Positions 34,800 to 44,490 of a stretch of 62,954 nucleotides of DNA are shown here, in pieces (the first letter of the stretch is position 1; each line of letters opens with the position of its first letter). Both the position numbers and the translations under genes were made by a program. Source of the DNA: an uncultured Roseburia sp. (GTDB lineage: Bacteria; Bacillota; Clostridia; Lachnospirales; Lachnospiraceae); the NCBI GenBank assembly GCA_934292805.1, contig CAKQXQ010000011.1, positions 1 to 62,954 on the forward strand, written 5' to 3'. The notes under the pieces are model-generated. The model worked only from the letters and a program-made list of their open reading frames with translations, had not been told where the DNA came from and ran no database searches.

Positions 34800-37454
34800 A
34801 TGAATCAAAATTTCACCGGTTACGTTATTTCACATACCCATTGGGATCGGGAATGGTATCTTCCATTTCAGGACTTCCGTATGAGACTTGTCAATTTGCT
34901 TGATACCCTGATTCCGTATCTGGAATCACATCCGGAATTTGTAAATTTTCATCTGGATGGACAGACCATCGTATTAGAGGATTATCTGGAAGTCCGCCCT
35001 GAAATGAATGCACGCCTTAAAGCACTGATTCAGAGTCATCGTATCTCTATCGGTCCATGGTATGTTCTCCCTGATCTGCAATGTATTGGTCAGGAATCCA
35101 TTGTACGGAATTTAAATCTTGGCATTCGTGTCGGTACAAAGATGGGACCTGTCACACAGATCGGATACCTGCCTGATATTTTTTCCCACCCGGCACAGCT
35201 TCCCCAGATTTTTGAACAGTTCGGCTTTTCCTCAGCAGTCATTTGGCGTGGTATTTCTGGTACCAGTGAAACTTTGAAAGAAGAATTTCTCTGGGAAGCC
35301 CCTGACGGCACCAGACTTTTTACTGTCCACCTTCCAGACGACAGAGGCTATCTGAATGCATTTCCATTGGACTCCTCTCTGCCAGAGGCTTCCAAACAGT
35401 TTGATAAATGGTTTGAAGAACGCATTCCTTATGCAGTCACACCTTTCATCCTGTTTATGAATGGATGCGATCATCAGAATCCAAATTACATGCTTCCTGA
35501 ATGTATTGCATATTTTAACCAATACCATGACTCTCTTCATCTGAAACATACAACCCTTACCGAATTTATAGCGGCAGTGCAAAACATGCATCCAAATTTA
35601 TCCATCATAAAAGGAGAACTGAATTATGTCAATCAGACTCCGGGGCGTCATTTAAATGGTTCTTTAAAAAATACTTTGTCTGCAAGGATTATACAAAAAA
35701 TTTTAAATTACGAAACAGAAACAGGATTGATCCGCTACTTAGAGCCATTGTCCGTCCTATGTAACATTTACTGTAATACGAGTTTTTCTCATTTTATTGA
35801 TACCGCATGGAAATATCTTTTACAGAATCATCCCCATGACAGTATCTGCGGATGCAGCTGTGATGAAGTTCATTTAGATATGGATCGTCGTTTTGCTTGG
35901 TCGCAGGAAATCATCGATACATGCTGTAGCGAAGCAATGCGCTTATTATCATACCGGTTTTCAGAATATAAAGAGTCCTCAGATACCGATGACGTTTCAG
36001 AGACTCCTGTACATTTCTGGAATCCCCTGACTTTTGACCGGGACAATGTAGTATGTGACTTTACGCTCCGGCTTCCGATTGATACATTTTTCCGTGATAT
36101 CGTGATCACAGATTGCCATGGAAATACTCTTCAAAGCCAGATCCTGGGAATAAAAAAAGATGGAATTGTTCTCCATCCTTTTCATAAAGATCCCTCCTGG
36201 GACAATTTCCAGCTTGTTCATCTGGAAGTATTATTGCCACATCTTCCGGCAACCGGCTTTGCAACTGTATTCTGTTCCATTTCAGATGTTCCGCAGACAA
36301 TTCTCCCTCAGACAGTAACTCTGCTTCATAAAATGGAAAACGAATTTCTTTCTGTCCGGATTCATTCTAATGGAACATTGTCTATCACTGATAAACTTTC
36401 CGGACAGACTTTATCTGATCTTCATATTTTAACAGATGAAGCGGACAAGGGGGATGAATATGTTTTTTCTCCTGAACATGTGCAGTATGTCTGGAACTCA
36501 TTGTCATCTGCACCATCCATCAGAATGAATTACGGCAAGCTTTGTTCAACTGCTGAAATAATCTGGAATACACCTAACGCTGAACTTTGTACTCATGTAA
36601 CGCTGACCAGAAATTCGAAAATAATCAGATTTCATACAAAAATAACAAATAAAAAGGGGAATCATCGTCTCCGTGTTCTGTTTCCCGTAAATTATGATAC
36701 AAACAGTTCGTTTGCTGACTCAACTTTTGCTATCACTTCCCACCCATTTGAACAGAGTCAGCCGAAAGCAGATGCCTGGATTGAATCTGAAAATGGCTGT
36801 TTTTCCCAAAAAAGATTTGTGTATCTGTGCAACTCTTCATCCCTATTTGCATTTATGGGAAAAGGCCTTCCAGAATATGAATTCATTAAAACAGATGCTG
36901 GAAATGCTATCGCTGTTCCATTGCTTCGTGCAGTAGACCGTATTGGAAAAGAAAACTCTCTTGGCACCTATGCTCCTCCTGGGCCAAAAGCAGTATATAC
37001 CCCTGATGCGAATCTGATCTGTACATATTCTGTATCCTACGCAATCTGTACATTTTCCGATGCATCCGATAATGTAGATGAACTGCTGACAGCCAGTGAG
37101 CAGTTTCATGGAGAACCAATTGCATACCAAGCTGATTCTAATGAACATGTTGCTGCCGAGTATCAATTACAATCTGCTGCAAACAAACTGACTCATTCTT
37201 TTTTGAAAGTTTCAGATCCAGGATTCGTTATTTCATGTATAAAAGAAAGTAACGACCATAATGGTGTATTGATACGAGGATACAATATTACCGAACAGAC
37301 TTTGGATGTTATTCTGAACCTGAATTTTCCATATAGGAAGATCTGGCTCTCAAATCTGTGTGAGGAAAAGCTGTCCATTCTTTCTGAGCAGACCGAAGTG
37401 CTGTCTCTTTGTGTGCTTCCTCATAAAATTCAGACTTTGTATTTTGAGTTGTAA
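34800..37454 (+). CDS. Cytoplasmic alpha-mannosidase, GH38
   Basis: This 884-residue enzyme should release alpha-linked mannose. The zinc-site motif SHTHWDREWY (His14, Asp16) is at the N-terminus, and the nucleophile is probably Asp126 in IGYLPDIFSH. A further metal-ligand region is ENHPHDSICGCSCDEVH-like (QNHPHDSICGCSCDEVH). The C-terminal half is beta-rich as in the family. There is no signal peptide. The start at 34800 has AGGAGG eight bases upstream; the frame extends 19 codons further without a site. It is the only plus-strand gene of the locus and is divergent from the sensor kinase gene. Confidence 0.9.
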   Translation: MNQNFTGYVISHTHWDREWYLPFQDFRMRLVNLLDTLIPYLESHPEFVNFHLDGQTIVLEDYLEVRPEMNARLKALIQSHRISIGPWYVLPDLQCIGQESIVRNLNLGIRVGTKMGPVTQIGYLPDIFSHPAQLPQIFEQFGFSSAVIWRGISGTSETLKEEFLWEAPDGTRLFTVHLPDDRGYLNAFPLDSSLPEASKQFDKWFEERIPYAVTPFILFMNGCDHQNPNYMLPECIAYFNQYHDSLHLKHTTLTEFIAAVQNMHPNLSIIKGELNYVNQTPGRHLNGSLKNTLSARIIQKILNYETETGLIRYLEPLSVLCNIYCNTSFSHFIDTAWKYLLQNHPHDSICGCSCDEVHLDMDRRFAWSQEIIDTCCSEAMRLLSYRFSEYKESSDTDDVSETPVHFWNPLTFDRDNVVCDFTLRLPIDTFFRDIVITDCHGNTLQSQILGIKKDGIVLHPFHKDPSWDNFQLVHLEVLLPHLPATGFATVFCSISDVPQTILPQTVTLLHKMENEFLSVRIHSNGTLSITDKLSGQTLSDLHILTDEADKGDEYVFSPEHVQYVWNSLSSAPSIRMNYGKLCSTAEIIWNTPNAELCTHVTLTRNSKIIRFHTKITNKKGNHRLRVLFPVNYDTNSSFADSTFAITSHPFEQSQPKADAWIESENGCFSQKRFVYLCNSSSLFAFMGKGLPEYEFIKTDAGNAIAVPLLRAVDRIGKENSLGTYAPPGPKAVYTPDANLICTYSVSYAICTFSDASDNVDELLTASEQFHGEPIAYQADSNEHVAAEYQLQSAANKLTHSFLKVSDPGFVISCIKESNDHNGVLIRGYNITEQTLDVILNLNFPYRKIWLSNLCEEKLSILSEQTEVLSLCVLPHKIQTLYFEL

Positions 37455-37461
37455 GATCCTG

Positions 37462-38319
37462 TCAACTGCTCGTATCAGCTATTAAAGCCCTGTGCAGCTG
37501 TTGATAACCGCTAAAACCACACAGGAATGCAACTTCTTTCATATTATATCTGCTTTCCTGCATTAACAGTTTCGCATGGTTCACACGCAATTTTTGTAAA
37601 TAATCATGCATAGTCATGTGATATTCCGATTGAAAGATGCGGTTCAGCTGACGCTCACTCAGATACAATGCCTTTGAAACTTCCTTTGTCGTAAAATTCC
37701 GATAAAAATTCAATTCAAGAAAATTTTTTACTTTTTGTGCCATCAGCTCTTTTTGATGAGAAATTTTTATCGGATACTTATTTTCCACATTGTTTAAAGT
37801 GTACAGAAATGAAAGTACGCAATTAAAAAAAAGAAGTTCTGTTCTTGTCAGATATCCGTTTTTCAGCTCTGTCAGTTCCTGTTCAAGTATATAAAACAGA
37901 GACTCAAGAGTCTGATCCGGGTGTCCGGCAAAAAAAACCTGTTTTGAAACAAATTCATACAACTCAGACAGTTCCTTTTGTTTTAGAGCCTTTTCACTAA
38001 ATTCAAGCTGACATTCAATGCAATACTCTTCCATGATGTCTTTGTCGTCAGAAATCTGTTTATGCATTACAAATGGAAGTGTCATAAATATGTCTCCCTT
38101 AGACACCATAAACTCTGCATCCCCTATCTGAATCCTTCCCTTTCCCTTAGTAATATAATGCAATTCCATATCCGGATGTGCATGCTGTGGTATCATCCAC
38201 GCAAAATCATTATCTGAAATTTTAGAAAATCTTGTTATCTCTAATATCAATCCTTTATATTCCATTTTTTCCTGTGAAACAGAATATTCTTCTACCTGTA
38301 ACTTCTTTGTTTCTTTCAT
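37462..38319 (-). CDS. AraC-family transcriptional regulator with cupin sensor domain
   Basis: This 285-residue regulator has an N-terminal cupin-like fold (HAHPDMELHYITKGKGRIQI, then KGDIFMTLPFVMH) that would bind a sugar. The C-terminal pair of helix-turn-helix units includes TTKEVSKALYLSERQLNRIF and MKEVAFLCGFSGYQQLHRAL. The last few residues are short compared with many relatives, ending IADTSS. It is convergent with the GH38 gene, only seven bases apart. The start at 38319 has GAAGGG; an internal ATG at 38265 with AGGAAA is an alternative. Confidence 0.85.
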   Translation of the reverse strand: MKETKKLQVEEYSVSQEKMEYKGLILEITRFSKISDNDFAWMIPQHAHPDMELHYITKGKGRIQIGDAEFMVSKGDIFMTLPFVMHKQISDDKDIMEEYCIECQLEFSEKALKQKELSELYEFVSKQVFFAGHPDQTLESLFYILEQELTELKNGYLTRTELLFFNCVLSFLYTLNNVENKYPIKISHQKELMAQKVKNFLELNFYRNFTTKEVSKALYLSERQLNRIFQSEYHMTMHDYLQKLRVNHAKLLMQESRYNMKEVAFLCGFSGYQQLHRALIADTSS

Positions 38320-38400
38320 TTGCTACAATTTTCCCTTCTAAATCCCCTGTCCTTTTCCATTTCGAGTCCACTATACAATATTTCTAACCATTTAAGAAAT

Positions 38401-40050
38401 TTACAATGCGATCGTACGTCCGAAGTCGGCGGCGGTACGATGAGAGATAGAAATAACGGTTCTGTTTTGAGCTACACGCTTCAGTGCTTCCAGTATTTTT
38501 TTCTCAGTTTCGGCATCAAGGTTGGCTGTGATCTCATCTAGCAGTAAGAGACCGGGATTAGCGGCCGCTGCTCTGGCAATCGATAACAGCTGCCATTGTC
38601 CCTGGGAAAAGAGTTCCCTGGTACATTCCGTATCATACCCATTCTCCAGGCCTTCTATTGTTTCTTTCAGACCGGTTAAGTCAGCTGCCTGTCTTACCAT
38701 CTCTTCTGAGATCGTTTCATCAAATAGTGTGATCTGGTCACGCACAGTTCCAGGTACCATATGAAATGTCTGTTCTACATAACCAAATAGCTTTCTGCGG
38801 TCTTTTTCGCTGATCTTGGATGACGGTATGCCATGTATCAGTATTTTCCCTTTTTGCGGCTCATAAAGCCCCAGGATCAGTTTAAATATAGTACTTTTTC
38901 CGGCTCCGGTACGTCCTGTAAGCGTCACCTGATCTCCGTCCATGATTTTTAAGTTGAGGTTCTCTAATACCATGTGTTCATCATAGCCAAATGTCACATC
39001 TGAAAATTCAACAAATGTTCTGTTATTATGCTGTATTTCCATCCTCTGCATCTCTGTCGTATCTTTCGCATTGTCTTTTCTCTCTTCCAGCTCAAAAAAC
39101 TCATTGATCCTGTGGATTCCCGCAACTGCTGACTGGATCGTCTGGATCTCCATTCCGAGACTTTCTACCGGTGAAAATACCTGACTGATATAGTTAATGA
39201 CAGCAACTGCTGTTCCGGCAGACATTCCAAAGAAAGTCATTACCGTCTGGTTACCGGAGGCTGACAGGAGCATGACAAATGCAACCACTGCTGCATTTAG
39301 AATAAGAATGGAAGGCGAATAGATCGCATCATAGAAGTTTGTCCGCTCCATTGCTTCATAACTTTCACCGATATAAGCATCATACCGCTCTCTCATATAT
39401 TGCTCTTTTCCAAGGCAATGAATGGTGCGGATATTGTGAAGTGTCTCCGGCACATGACCGGAAGCCCTTGCGACTGCTTTACGGTTTTTGATCTGTGAAG
39501 CAAGCATGTTTTTCTGGACATGTCTCGTAAAGCAGAATACAAATGGAAGAAGAACACAAAGCGTTATCGTCAGTCCGCGGTTTTGAAACCAGACTACAAC
39601 AAGAATACTGATGATCTTACAGGCATCTGCAAACATACTGATGATGCCGGAGGTAAAAAGCTTCTCCACTGTATCCACATCTCCTACAAATCTGGATGCC
39701 ACTGCTCCCGGTTCCTGTTCATTCACTTCATCAGTTGTAAGCTCTGTAAATTTATCCATAAGACTGCTTCGGAGTGCATGTGTGATTTTCTGTCCCAGCA
39801 CTGTCAGAAGACCTTCTCTGGCTGATTCCATCCCACCTGTTACTGCCAGCATAATAAAATAAAGAAGAATCAAAGAAAATGCTATGCTCTTTCCGGTTGT
39901 GATCGAATCAATCATCTTTGCAAGGATCAATGGTGGTATCAAAGCTGCGATCACTGCTCCGATGACAGAAAAAAAGATTGCAGTTGAAAGAACTTTCTGT
40001 TTTTTTATTGTTGTAAATACTATTTTTTTTACCTGTCTTTTCTTTTTCAT
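38401..40050 (-). CDS. ABC transporter with fused membrane and ATPase domains, short C-terminus
   Basis: This 549-residue protein has six membrane helices (about 15-300) and a nucleotide-binding domain with Walker A LTGRTGAGKST, signature FSQGQWQLLSIARA (Gln for one Gly), Walker B LLLLDEITANLD and H-loop ISISHRTA. The chain ends 13 residues after the H-loop His, about 20-30 residues earlier than most relatives. I see no continuing frame downstream, so this is a short natural end or a nonsense truncation. The start at 40050 follows AAGGAGGATCAG. The partner and substrate are unknown; it may act as a homodimer. Confidence 0.8.
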   Translation of the reverse strand: MKKKRQVKKIVFTTIKKQKVLSTAIFFSVIGAVIAALIPPLILAKMIDSITTGKSIAFSLILLYFIMLAVTGGMESAREGLLTVLGQKITHALRSSLMDKFTELTTDEVNEQEPGAVASRFVGDVDTVEKLFTSGIISMFADACKIISILVVVWFQNRGLTITLCVLLPFVFCFTRHVQKNMLASQIKNRKAVARASGHVPETLHNIRTIHCLGKEQYMRERYDAYIGESYEAMERTNFYDAIYSPSILILNAAVVAFVMLLSASGNQTVMTFFGMSAGTAVAVINYISQVFSPVESLGMEIQTIQSAVAGIHRINEFFELEERKDNAKDTTEMQRMEIQHNNRTFVEFSDVTFGYDEHMVLENLNLKIMDGDQVTLTGRTGAGKSTIFKLILGLYEPQKGKILIHGIPSSKISEKDRRKLFGYVEQTFHMVPGTVRDQITLFDETISEEMVRQAADLTGLKETIEGLENGYDTECTRELFSQGQWQLLSIARAAAANPGLLLLDEITANLDAETEKKILEALKRVAQNRTVISISHRTAADFGRTIAL

Positions 40051-40095
40051 CTGATCCTCCTTTTCTTTTTTCCAGTATAGTTGTTTTATGCCAAA

Positions 40096-40161
40096 AATAC
40101 CACCCCTTTGGAACAAAACGGTTCTTTCAAAAAACAGTCTGTTTCAAAAAGGTGGTATCTT
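40096..40161 (-). terminator. Terminator after purB
   Basis: ATACCACC and GGTGGTAT form the stem ends. On the minus strand the hairpin is followed by TTTTTGG. It separates the purine genes from the ABC transporter gene. Confidence 0.75.
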
Positions 40162-40192
40162 TTTAAATATCTTCTATTGTATCCGCATTCGC

Positions 40193-41644
40193 TTATACAT
40201 TAATTTCTGCAGTCATTCCAAGTTCTTCTTTGTTCGCTTCAAGAATCGGATTCACAACATTTGCAAGGAATTTATCAACCTGGATCGGTGCACGTCCGAC
40301 ATATTTGGACGGATCCATAGTAGCCTGTAACTCCTCCAGTGTAAGGTTAAAGGATGGATCTGCTGCGATAAGCTCTAACAAATTGTTGTCTTTTCCTTCT
40401 ACCTTCACGTTCTTTCCTGCTTCCATGGAAAGCTGGCGGATCTTTTCATGTAATTCCTGACGGTTGCCGCCATTCTTAACTGCATCCATCATGATATTCT
40501 CTGTTGCCATGAATGGAAGCTCTGCCATCATATGCTTTGTGATAACTTTGTCATATACAACAAGTCCGTCCACAACGTTTAAGCAAAGATCTAAAATACC
40601 GTCGATTGCAAGGAATCCTTCCGGAATGCTTAATCTCTTGTTTGCTGAATCATCGAGAGTTCTCTCAAACCACTGTGTTGCAGAAGTGATCGCCGGATTT
40701 AAGGCATCTACCATCACATAGCGTGATAAAGATGCAATACGTTCAGAACGCATTGGGTTTCTCTTGTAAGCCATGGCAGAAGAACCGATCTGGTTCTTCT
40801 CAAATGGTTCTTCCACTTCTTTTAAGTGCTGTAATAAACGGATATCATTCGACATCTTATGGGCACTTGCTGCAATACCTGCCAGAATGTTCGCTACTCT
40901 TGTATCAACTTTTCTGGAATAAGTCTGTCCGGAAACTGCATAGCAGTCTTTGAATCCCATCTTTGCAGCGATTGTCGGATCGATCTTATCGATTGTCTCC
41001 TGATCACCATTGAATAATTCAAGGAAGCTTGCCTGTGTACCGGTAGTTCCCTTTGATCCGAGTAACTTCAGGCTTCCCATAACATACTCAAGATCCTCTA
41101 AATCCATAACAAATTCCTGTGTCCAGAGTGTTGCCCTTTTACCTACGGTAGTAGGCTGTGCCGGCTGGAAATGGGTAAATGCCAGTGTTGGAAGATCTTT
41201 GTACTTATCAGCGAATTTGGAGAGTTCGCAAATCACGTTGACAAGCTTTTTATGAACAAGCTTTAATGCTTCATTCATCACAATAATATCTGTATTATCA
41301 CCTACATAACAGGATGTTGCTCCAAGATGGATAATTCCTGCAGCTTTCGGGCACTGCTGTCCGTAAGCATATACATGGCTCATAACATCATGACGGACTA
41401 ACTTCTCCCGTTCTCTTGCAACATCGTAGTTAATATCGTCTGCATGTGCTTTTAATTCATCGATCTGTTCCTGAGAGATAACCGGTTTTCCGTTCTCACT
41501 TAATCCGAGTTCCATCTCTGTCTCAGCAAGTGCGATCCATAATCTTCTCCAGGTTTTGAACTTCATGTCCTGGGAAAAAATATACTGCATCTCTTTGCTT
41601 GCATAACGTTCTGAAAGAGGGCTTGTGTATCTGTCTGTACTCAT
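40193..41644 (-). CDS. purB: Adenylosuccinate lyase
   Basis: This 483-residue enzyme of the fumarase/aspartase superfamily catalyses two steps of purine synthesis: it splits SAICAR to AICAR and adenylosuccinate to AMP, each releasing fumarate. The superfamily signature is GSSAMAYKRNPMRSE. Other marks are the catalytic His region THFQPAQPTTVGKR and HLGATSCYVGDNTD. AAAGGAGACC precedes the ATG. It is the last gene of purC-purF-purB, 83 bases after purF, with a small GGCAGC/GCTGCC hairpin in the gap. Confidence 0.96.
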   Translation of the reverse strand: MSTDRYTSPLSERYASKEMQYIFSQDMKFKTWRRLWIALAETEMELGLSENGKPVISQEQIDELKAHADDINYDVAREREKLVRHDVMSHVYAYGQQCPKAAGIIHLGATSCYVGDNTDIIVMNEALKLVHKKLVNVICELSKFADKYKDLPTLAFTHFQPAQPTTVGKRATLWTQEFVMDLEDLEYVMGSLKLLGSKGTTGTQASFLELFNGDQETIDKIDPTIAAKMGFKDCYAVSGQTYSRKVDTRVANILAGIAASAHKMSNDIRLLQHLKEVEEPFEKNQIGSSAMAYKRNPMRSERIASLSRYVMVDALNPAITSATQWFERTLDDSANKRLSIPEGFLAIDGILDLCLNVVDGLVVYDKVITKHMMAELPFMATENIMMDAVKNGGNRQELHEKIRQLSMEAGKNVKVEGKDNNLLELIAADPSFNLTLEELQATMDPSKYVGRAPIQVDKFLANVVNPILEANKEELGMTAEINV

Positions 41645-41727
41645 TTTATGGGTCTCCTTTTTTCTTATCCGGCAGCGTATCCTGCTGCCTGTTCTATAAA
41701 ATTGCTCTGTATTGTCCTATTGATCTT

Positions 41728-43176
41728 TTATCGCTCGAAATCTCCCCTGATATCCTCTTTTGGTGGATCTAATGGGTATTCTCCTGTGAAACATCCCTGG
41801 CAGATCGGCAGACCATCTACCATCTTTGCAAGGCGTCCGATCTCAAGGTATCCTAATGTATCTGCTCCGATCACATCACGGATCTCCTCGATCGTTCTGT
41901 TATAAGCGATCAACTGCTCCCTTTCCGGAATATCTGTTCCGAAATAGCATGGCCATAAGAATGGTGGGGAACTGATCCTTACATGTACTTCCGTTGCTCC
42001 TGCATCGCGAAGCATCTTTACGATACGGTCAGAAGTCGTACCACGCACGATAGAATCGTCGATCATAATAATACGTTTGCCGTCTACTGCTTCTTTTAAA
42101 ACATTCAGCTTCACTCGAACACTGGATTCACGGCTGCTCTGTTTTGGTTTGATGAAAGTTCTTCCAACATAGCCATTCTTTACAAAAGCTGTTCCATAAG
42201 GGATCCCTGACTGAAGAGAATATCCAAGTGCTGCTGCATTTCCTGATTCCGGGACACCAACTACAAGATCTGCATCTACCGGGCAATCCATAGCAAGGAA
42301 CTTTCCGGCTTTGATTCTTGCAGCATAAACACTCACATCATCAATACGGCTGTCCGGTCTTGCAAAATAGATATACTCAAAAATACATCTTGCTTCCTGT
42401 TCCTTTGGAAGTGCCATGGAAAGATCTGACTGAATTCCATGATCCGGTGTGATCGTAACAACCTCACCCGGCAAAACATCACGTACAAAATCTGCTCCGA
42501 TCGTCTCAAGAGCACAGCTTTCAGATGCAAGAATGTATGTATTGTCTCTTTTTCCGATACATAAAGGTTTAAATCCGAATGGGTCTCTTGCTCCGATCAG
42601 CTTTCTCGGACTCATGACTACCAGGGAATAAGCTCCTTTTAATTTGCGGCAGGCTCTTCCGACTGCTTCCTCAACTGTTTTGGATTTTAACCGTTCTCTT
42701 GCGATATGGTAAGCGATCACTTCAGAATCGATGGTTGTCTGGAAAATCGCACCGGTATATTCAAGATCTTTTCTAAGTTCTGTCGCATTGATCAGATTTC
42801 CGTTATGTGCCAATGCCAGCGTACCTTTTACATAGTTTAATACCAATGGCTGGGCGTTCTCTCTTGTGGAAGCCCCAGCTGTGGAATAACGGACATGTCC
42901 TACTCCGATATCTCCCTTCATGAGCTCCAGATGTTCCTGTGTGAACACTTCATTCACAAGTCCCATTCCCTTATGGGAAGTCACTTTTCCTTTCGGTCCG
43001 TTTGTCTCACTTACTGCGATACCACAGCTTTCCTGTCCTCTGTGCTGCAAAGCAAACAGTCCATAATAGATTGTTGATGCGACGTCTCCTCCGTCAAAAT
43101 CATACATTCCGAAGACACCGCACTCCTCGTGCAGATCATCCCATGGAGTCTCTTTTTCTAACTCATTGTTATACAT
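41728..43176 (-). CDS. purF: Amidophosphoribosyltransferase
   Basis: This 482-residue enzyme starts purine synthesis by transferring the glutamine amide to PRPP. The Ntn glutaminase domain begins at Cys in HEECGVFGMYDF, after a propeptide of about 18 residues that is probably removed. The PRPP-binding motif is IIMIDDSIVRGTTSDR. Cysteines near the C-terminus (PCYFGTDIP, QGCFTGEYP) fit an Fe-S type enzyme as in Bacillus. I use the ATG at 43176; a frame 17 codons longer exists but no site supports it. It lies 96 bases after purC. Confidence 0.95.
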   Translation of the reverse strand: MYNNELEKETPWDDLHEECGVFGMYDFDGGDVASTIYYGLFALQHRGQESCGIAVSETNGPKGKVTSHKGMGLVNEVFTQEHLELMKGDIGVGHVRYSTAGASTRENAQPLVLNYVKGTLALAHNGNLINATELRKDLEYTGAIFQTTIDSEVIAYHIARERLKSKTVEEAVGRACRKLKGAYSLVVMSPRKLIGARDPFGFKPLCIGKRDNTYILASESCALETIGADFVRDVLPGEVVTITPDHGIQSDLSMALPKEQEARCIFEYIYFARPDSRIDDVSVYAARIKAGKFLAMDCPVDADLVVGVPESGNAAALGYSLQSGIPYGTAFVKNGYVGRTFIKPKQSSRESSVRVKLNVLKEAVDGKRIIMIDDSIVRGTTSDRIVKMLRDAGATEVHVRISSPPFLWPCYFGTDIPEREQLIAYNRTIEEIRDVIGADTLGYLEIGRLAKMVDGLPICQGCFTGEYPLDPPKEDIRGDFER

Positions 43177-43235
43177 AAATCGTTTCTGCCTTTCCGCTGG
43201 TTTTCTGAAATATATCAACTGCACCACTGATTACA

Positions 43236-43257
43236 CCCCATATTATAAAATATGGGG
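43236..43257 (-). terminator. Hairpin between purC and purF
   Basis: CCCCATATT and AATATGGGG form a short stem in the 96-base gap. There is no U-run on the minus strand, so it is more likely an mRNA-processing or stability hairpin than a full terminator. Confidence 0.4.
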
Positions 43258-43272
43258 TTCTGCATTATGACA

Positions 43273-44148
43273 TTATTTATCAAATTCTTTTCCTGTTAAT
43301 AAAGCGAATGCTTCTTTATATTTATCTACAGTCTTTTCTACTACTTCTTCCGGTAACAGGAAGTCGTTGTCCGGATTTGCTTTCAGCCAGTCTCTTACAT
43401 ACTGCTTATCGAAGGATGGCTGTCCTTTTCCAGGTTCGTATCCTTCTAATGGCCAGAATCTGGAGCTGTCCGGTGTGAGCATCTCATCACCAAGAACGAC
43501 CTCTCCGTTCTCATCCAGACCAAACTCGAATTTTGTATCTGCAATGATAATTCCCTTGCTTAATGCATATTCTGCACATTTCTTATAAAGAGCGATCGTT
43601 GCATCTTTGATCTTTTCTGCATATTCTGCACCTTTTCCAGGATAAATCTTCTCTAATACTTCCACGCTCTGCTCAAAGGAAATGTTCTCATCATGATCTC
43701 CGAGATCTGCCTTTGTACTTGGAGTATAAATTGGTTCCGGTAACTTGTCAGATTCCACTAAGCCTTCCGGAAGACGGATACCACAGACAGTGCCATTCTC
43801 TTTGTAGCTTGCCCAGCCGCTTCCTGTGATATATCCACGGACAATACATTCGATCGGAAGCATCTCTAACTTCTTGCACATCATGCTGTTGCCGTCAAAT
43901 CTTTCATTCTGGAAAAATTCAGGCATATCCTTTACTTCTACAGAAAGCATATGGTTTTTGATCACATCCTTTGTATAATCAAACCAGAATTTGGACATCT
44001 GTGTTAAGATTGCACCTTTTTTTGTGATTTTATTTTTTAAAATATGGTCAAATGCTGAAATTCTGTCAGTTGCTACAATAATTAAGCTGTCCCCATTATC
44101 ATAGACTTCACGTACTTTTCCCTCTTTTACCGGTTTAAACTCCTGCAT
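43273..44148 (-). CDS. purC: Phosphoribosylaminoimidazole-succinocarboxamide synthase
   Basis: The 291-residue SAICAR synthetase joins CAIR and aspartate using ATP. Family motifs: KEGKVREVYDNGD (nucleotide loop), VATDRISAFDHIL, and IECIVRGYITGSGWASY. The C-terminal substrate region includes SSRFWPLEGYEPGKGQPSFD and KQYVRDWL. It is of the longer form (about 290 rather than 235 residues). The start has AAGGAGGATG upstream. It heads the purC-purF-purB run. I looked for a purine riboswitch in its leader and saw none. Confidence 0.96.
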   Translation of the reverse strand: MQEFKPVKEGKVREVYDNGDSLIIVATDRISAFDHILKNKITKKGAILTQMSKFWFDYTKDVIKNHMLSVEVKDMPEFFQNERFDGNSMMCKKLEMLPIECIVRGYITGSGWASYKENGTVCGIRLPEGLVESDKLPEPIYTPSTKADLGDHDENISFEQSVEVLEKIYPGKGAEYAEKIKDATIALYKKCAEYALSKGIIIADTKFEFGLDENGEVVLGDEMLTPDSSRFWPLEGYEPGKGQPSFDKQYVRDWLKANPDNDFLLPEEVVEKTVDKYKEAFALLTGKEFDK

Positions 44149-44187
44149 TGATACATCCTCCTTGTTCTATGCGATATGATACAAATA

Positions 44188-44217
44188 TTCTAATACATCC
44201 GCTTTTACAAAGTCAAT
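44188..44217 (-). promoter_or_regulatory. Sigma-A promoter of purC
   Basis: On the minus strand, TTGACT (44212-44217) and TAGAAT (44188-44193) are 18 bases apart, leaving a leader of about 35 bases. Confidence 0.6.
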
Positions 44218-44358
44218 GTGTTTCCCCATTTCCATGGTATAGAAAAAAAACATCTTTTTATAAGTATTTTTGTGCATTATAGTGTTTTATATAAGTGTAC
44301 CTAATATATCCATTTACCTGCTCTAATCTCATGAGGCAATACAACGATTTTCTACTAC

Positions 44359-44415
44359 GATTCAGGCATCACAAGGTCTGCTTCATAATCTTTATTAGCA
44401 GATTGCATAAAAGAA
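44359..44415 (+). repeat. Half copy of the 240-bp palindromic element
   Basis: These 57 bases align with 7650-7706 without gaps at roughly 48 of 57 positions (for example AAGGTCTGCTT and the TTAGCA-ATTGCA-AAAAGAAA pattern). Only one arm is present and the other half is replaced by the yerC terminator. The rest of the 44149-44490 gap holds the purC promoter and no gene. Confidence 0.75.
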
Positions 44416-44485
44416 ACCGCAATTTAATTTCCATTCTGTGGATTAGAAATTGTCCATCCACAAAACGAAACCCAAATTGCGGTCC
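44413..44485 (-). terminator. Terminator after the YerC gene
   Basis: CCGCAATTT (from 44418) pairs with AAATTGCGG (from 44474). On the minus strand it is followed by TTTCTTTT. The T-rich part lies in the repeat half copy. Confidence 0.7.
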
Positions 44486-44490
44486 GGTTT

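Noticed and set aside
44149..44300. Possible purine riboswitch before purC
   Set aside because: The predicted leader is only about 35 bases, and the conserved loops of the aptamer are not present.
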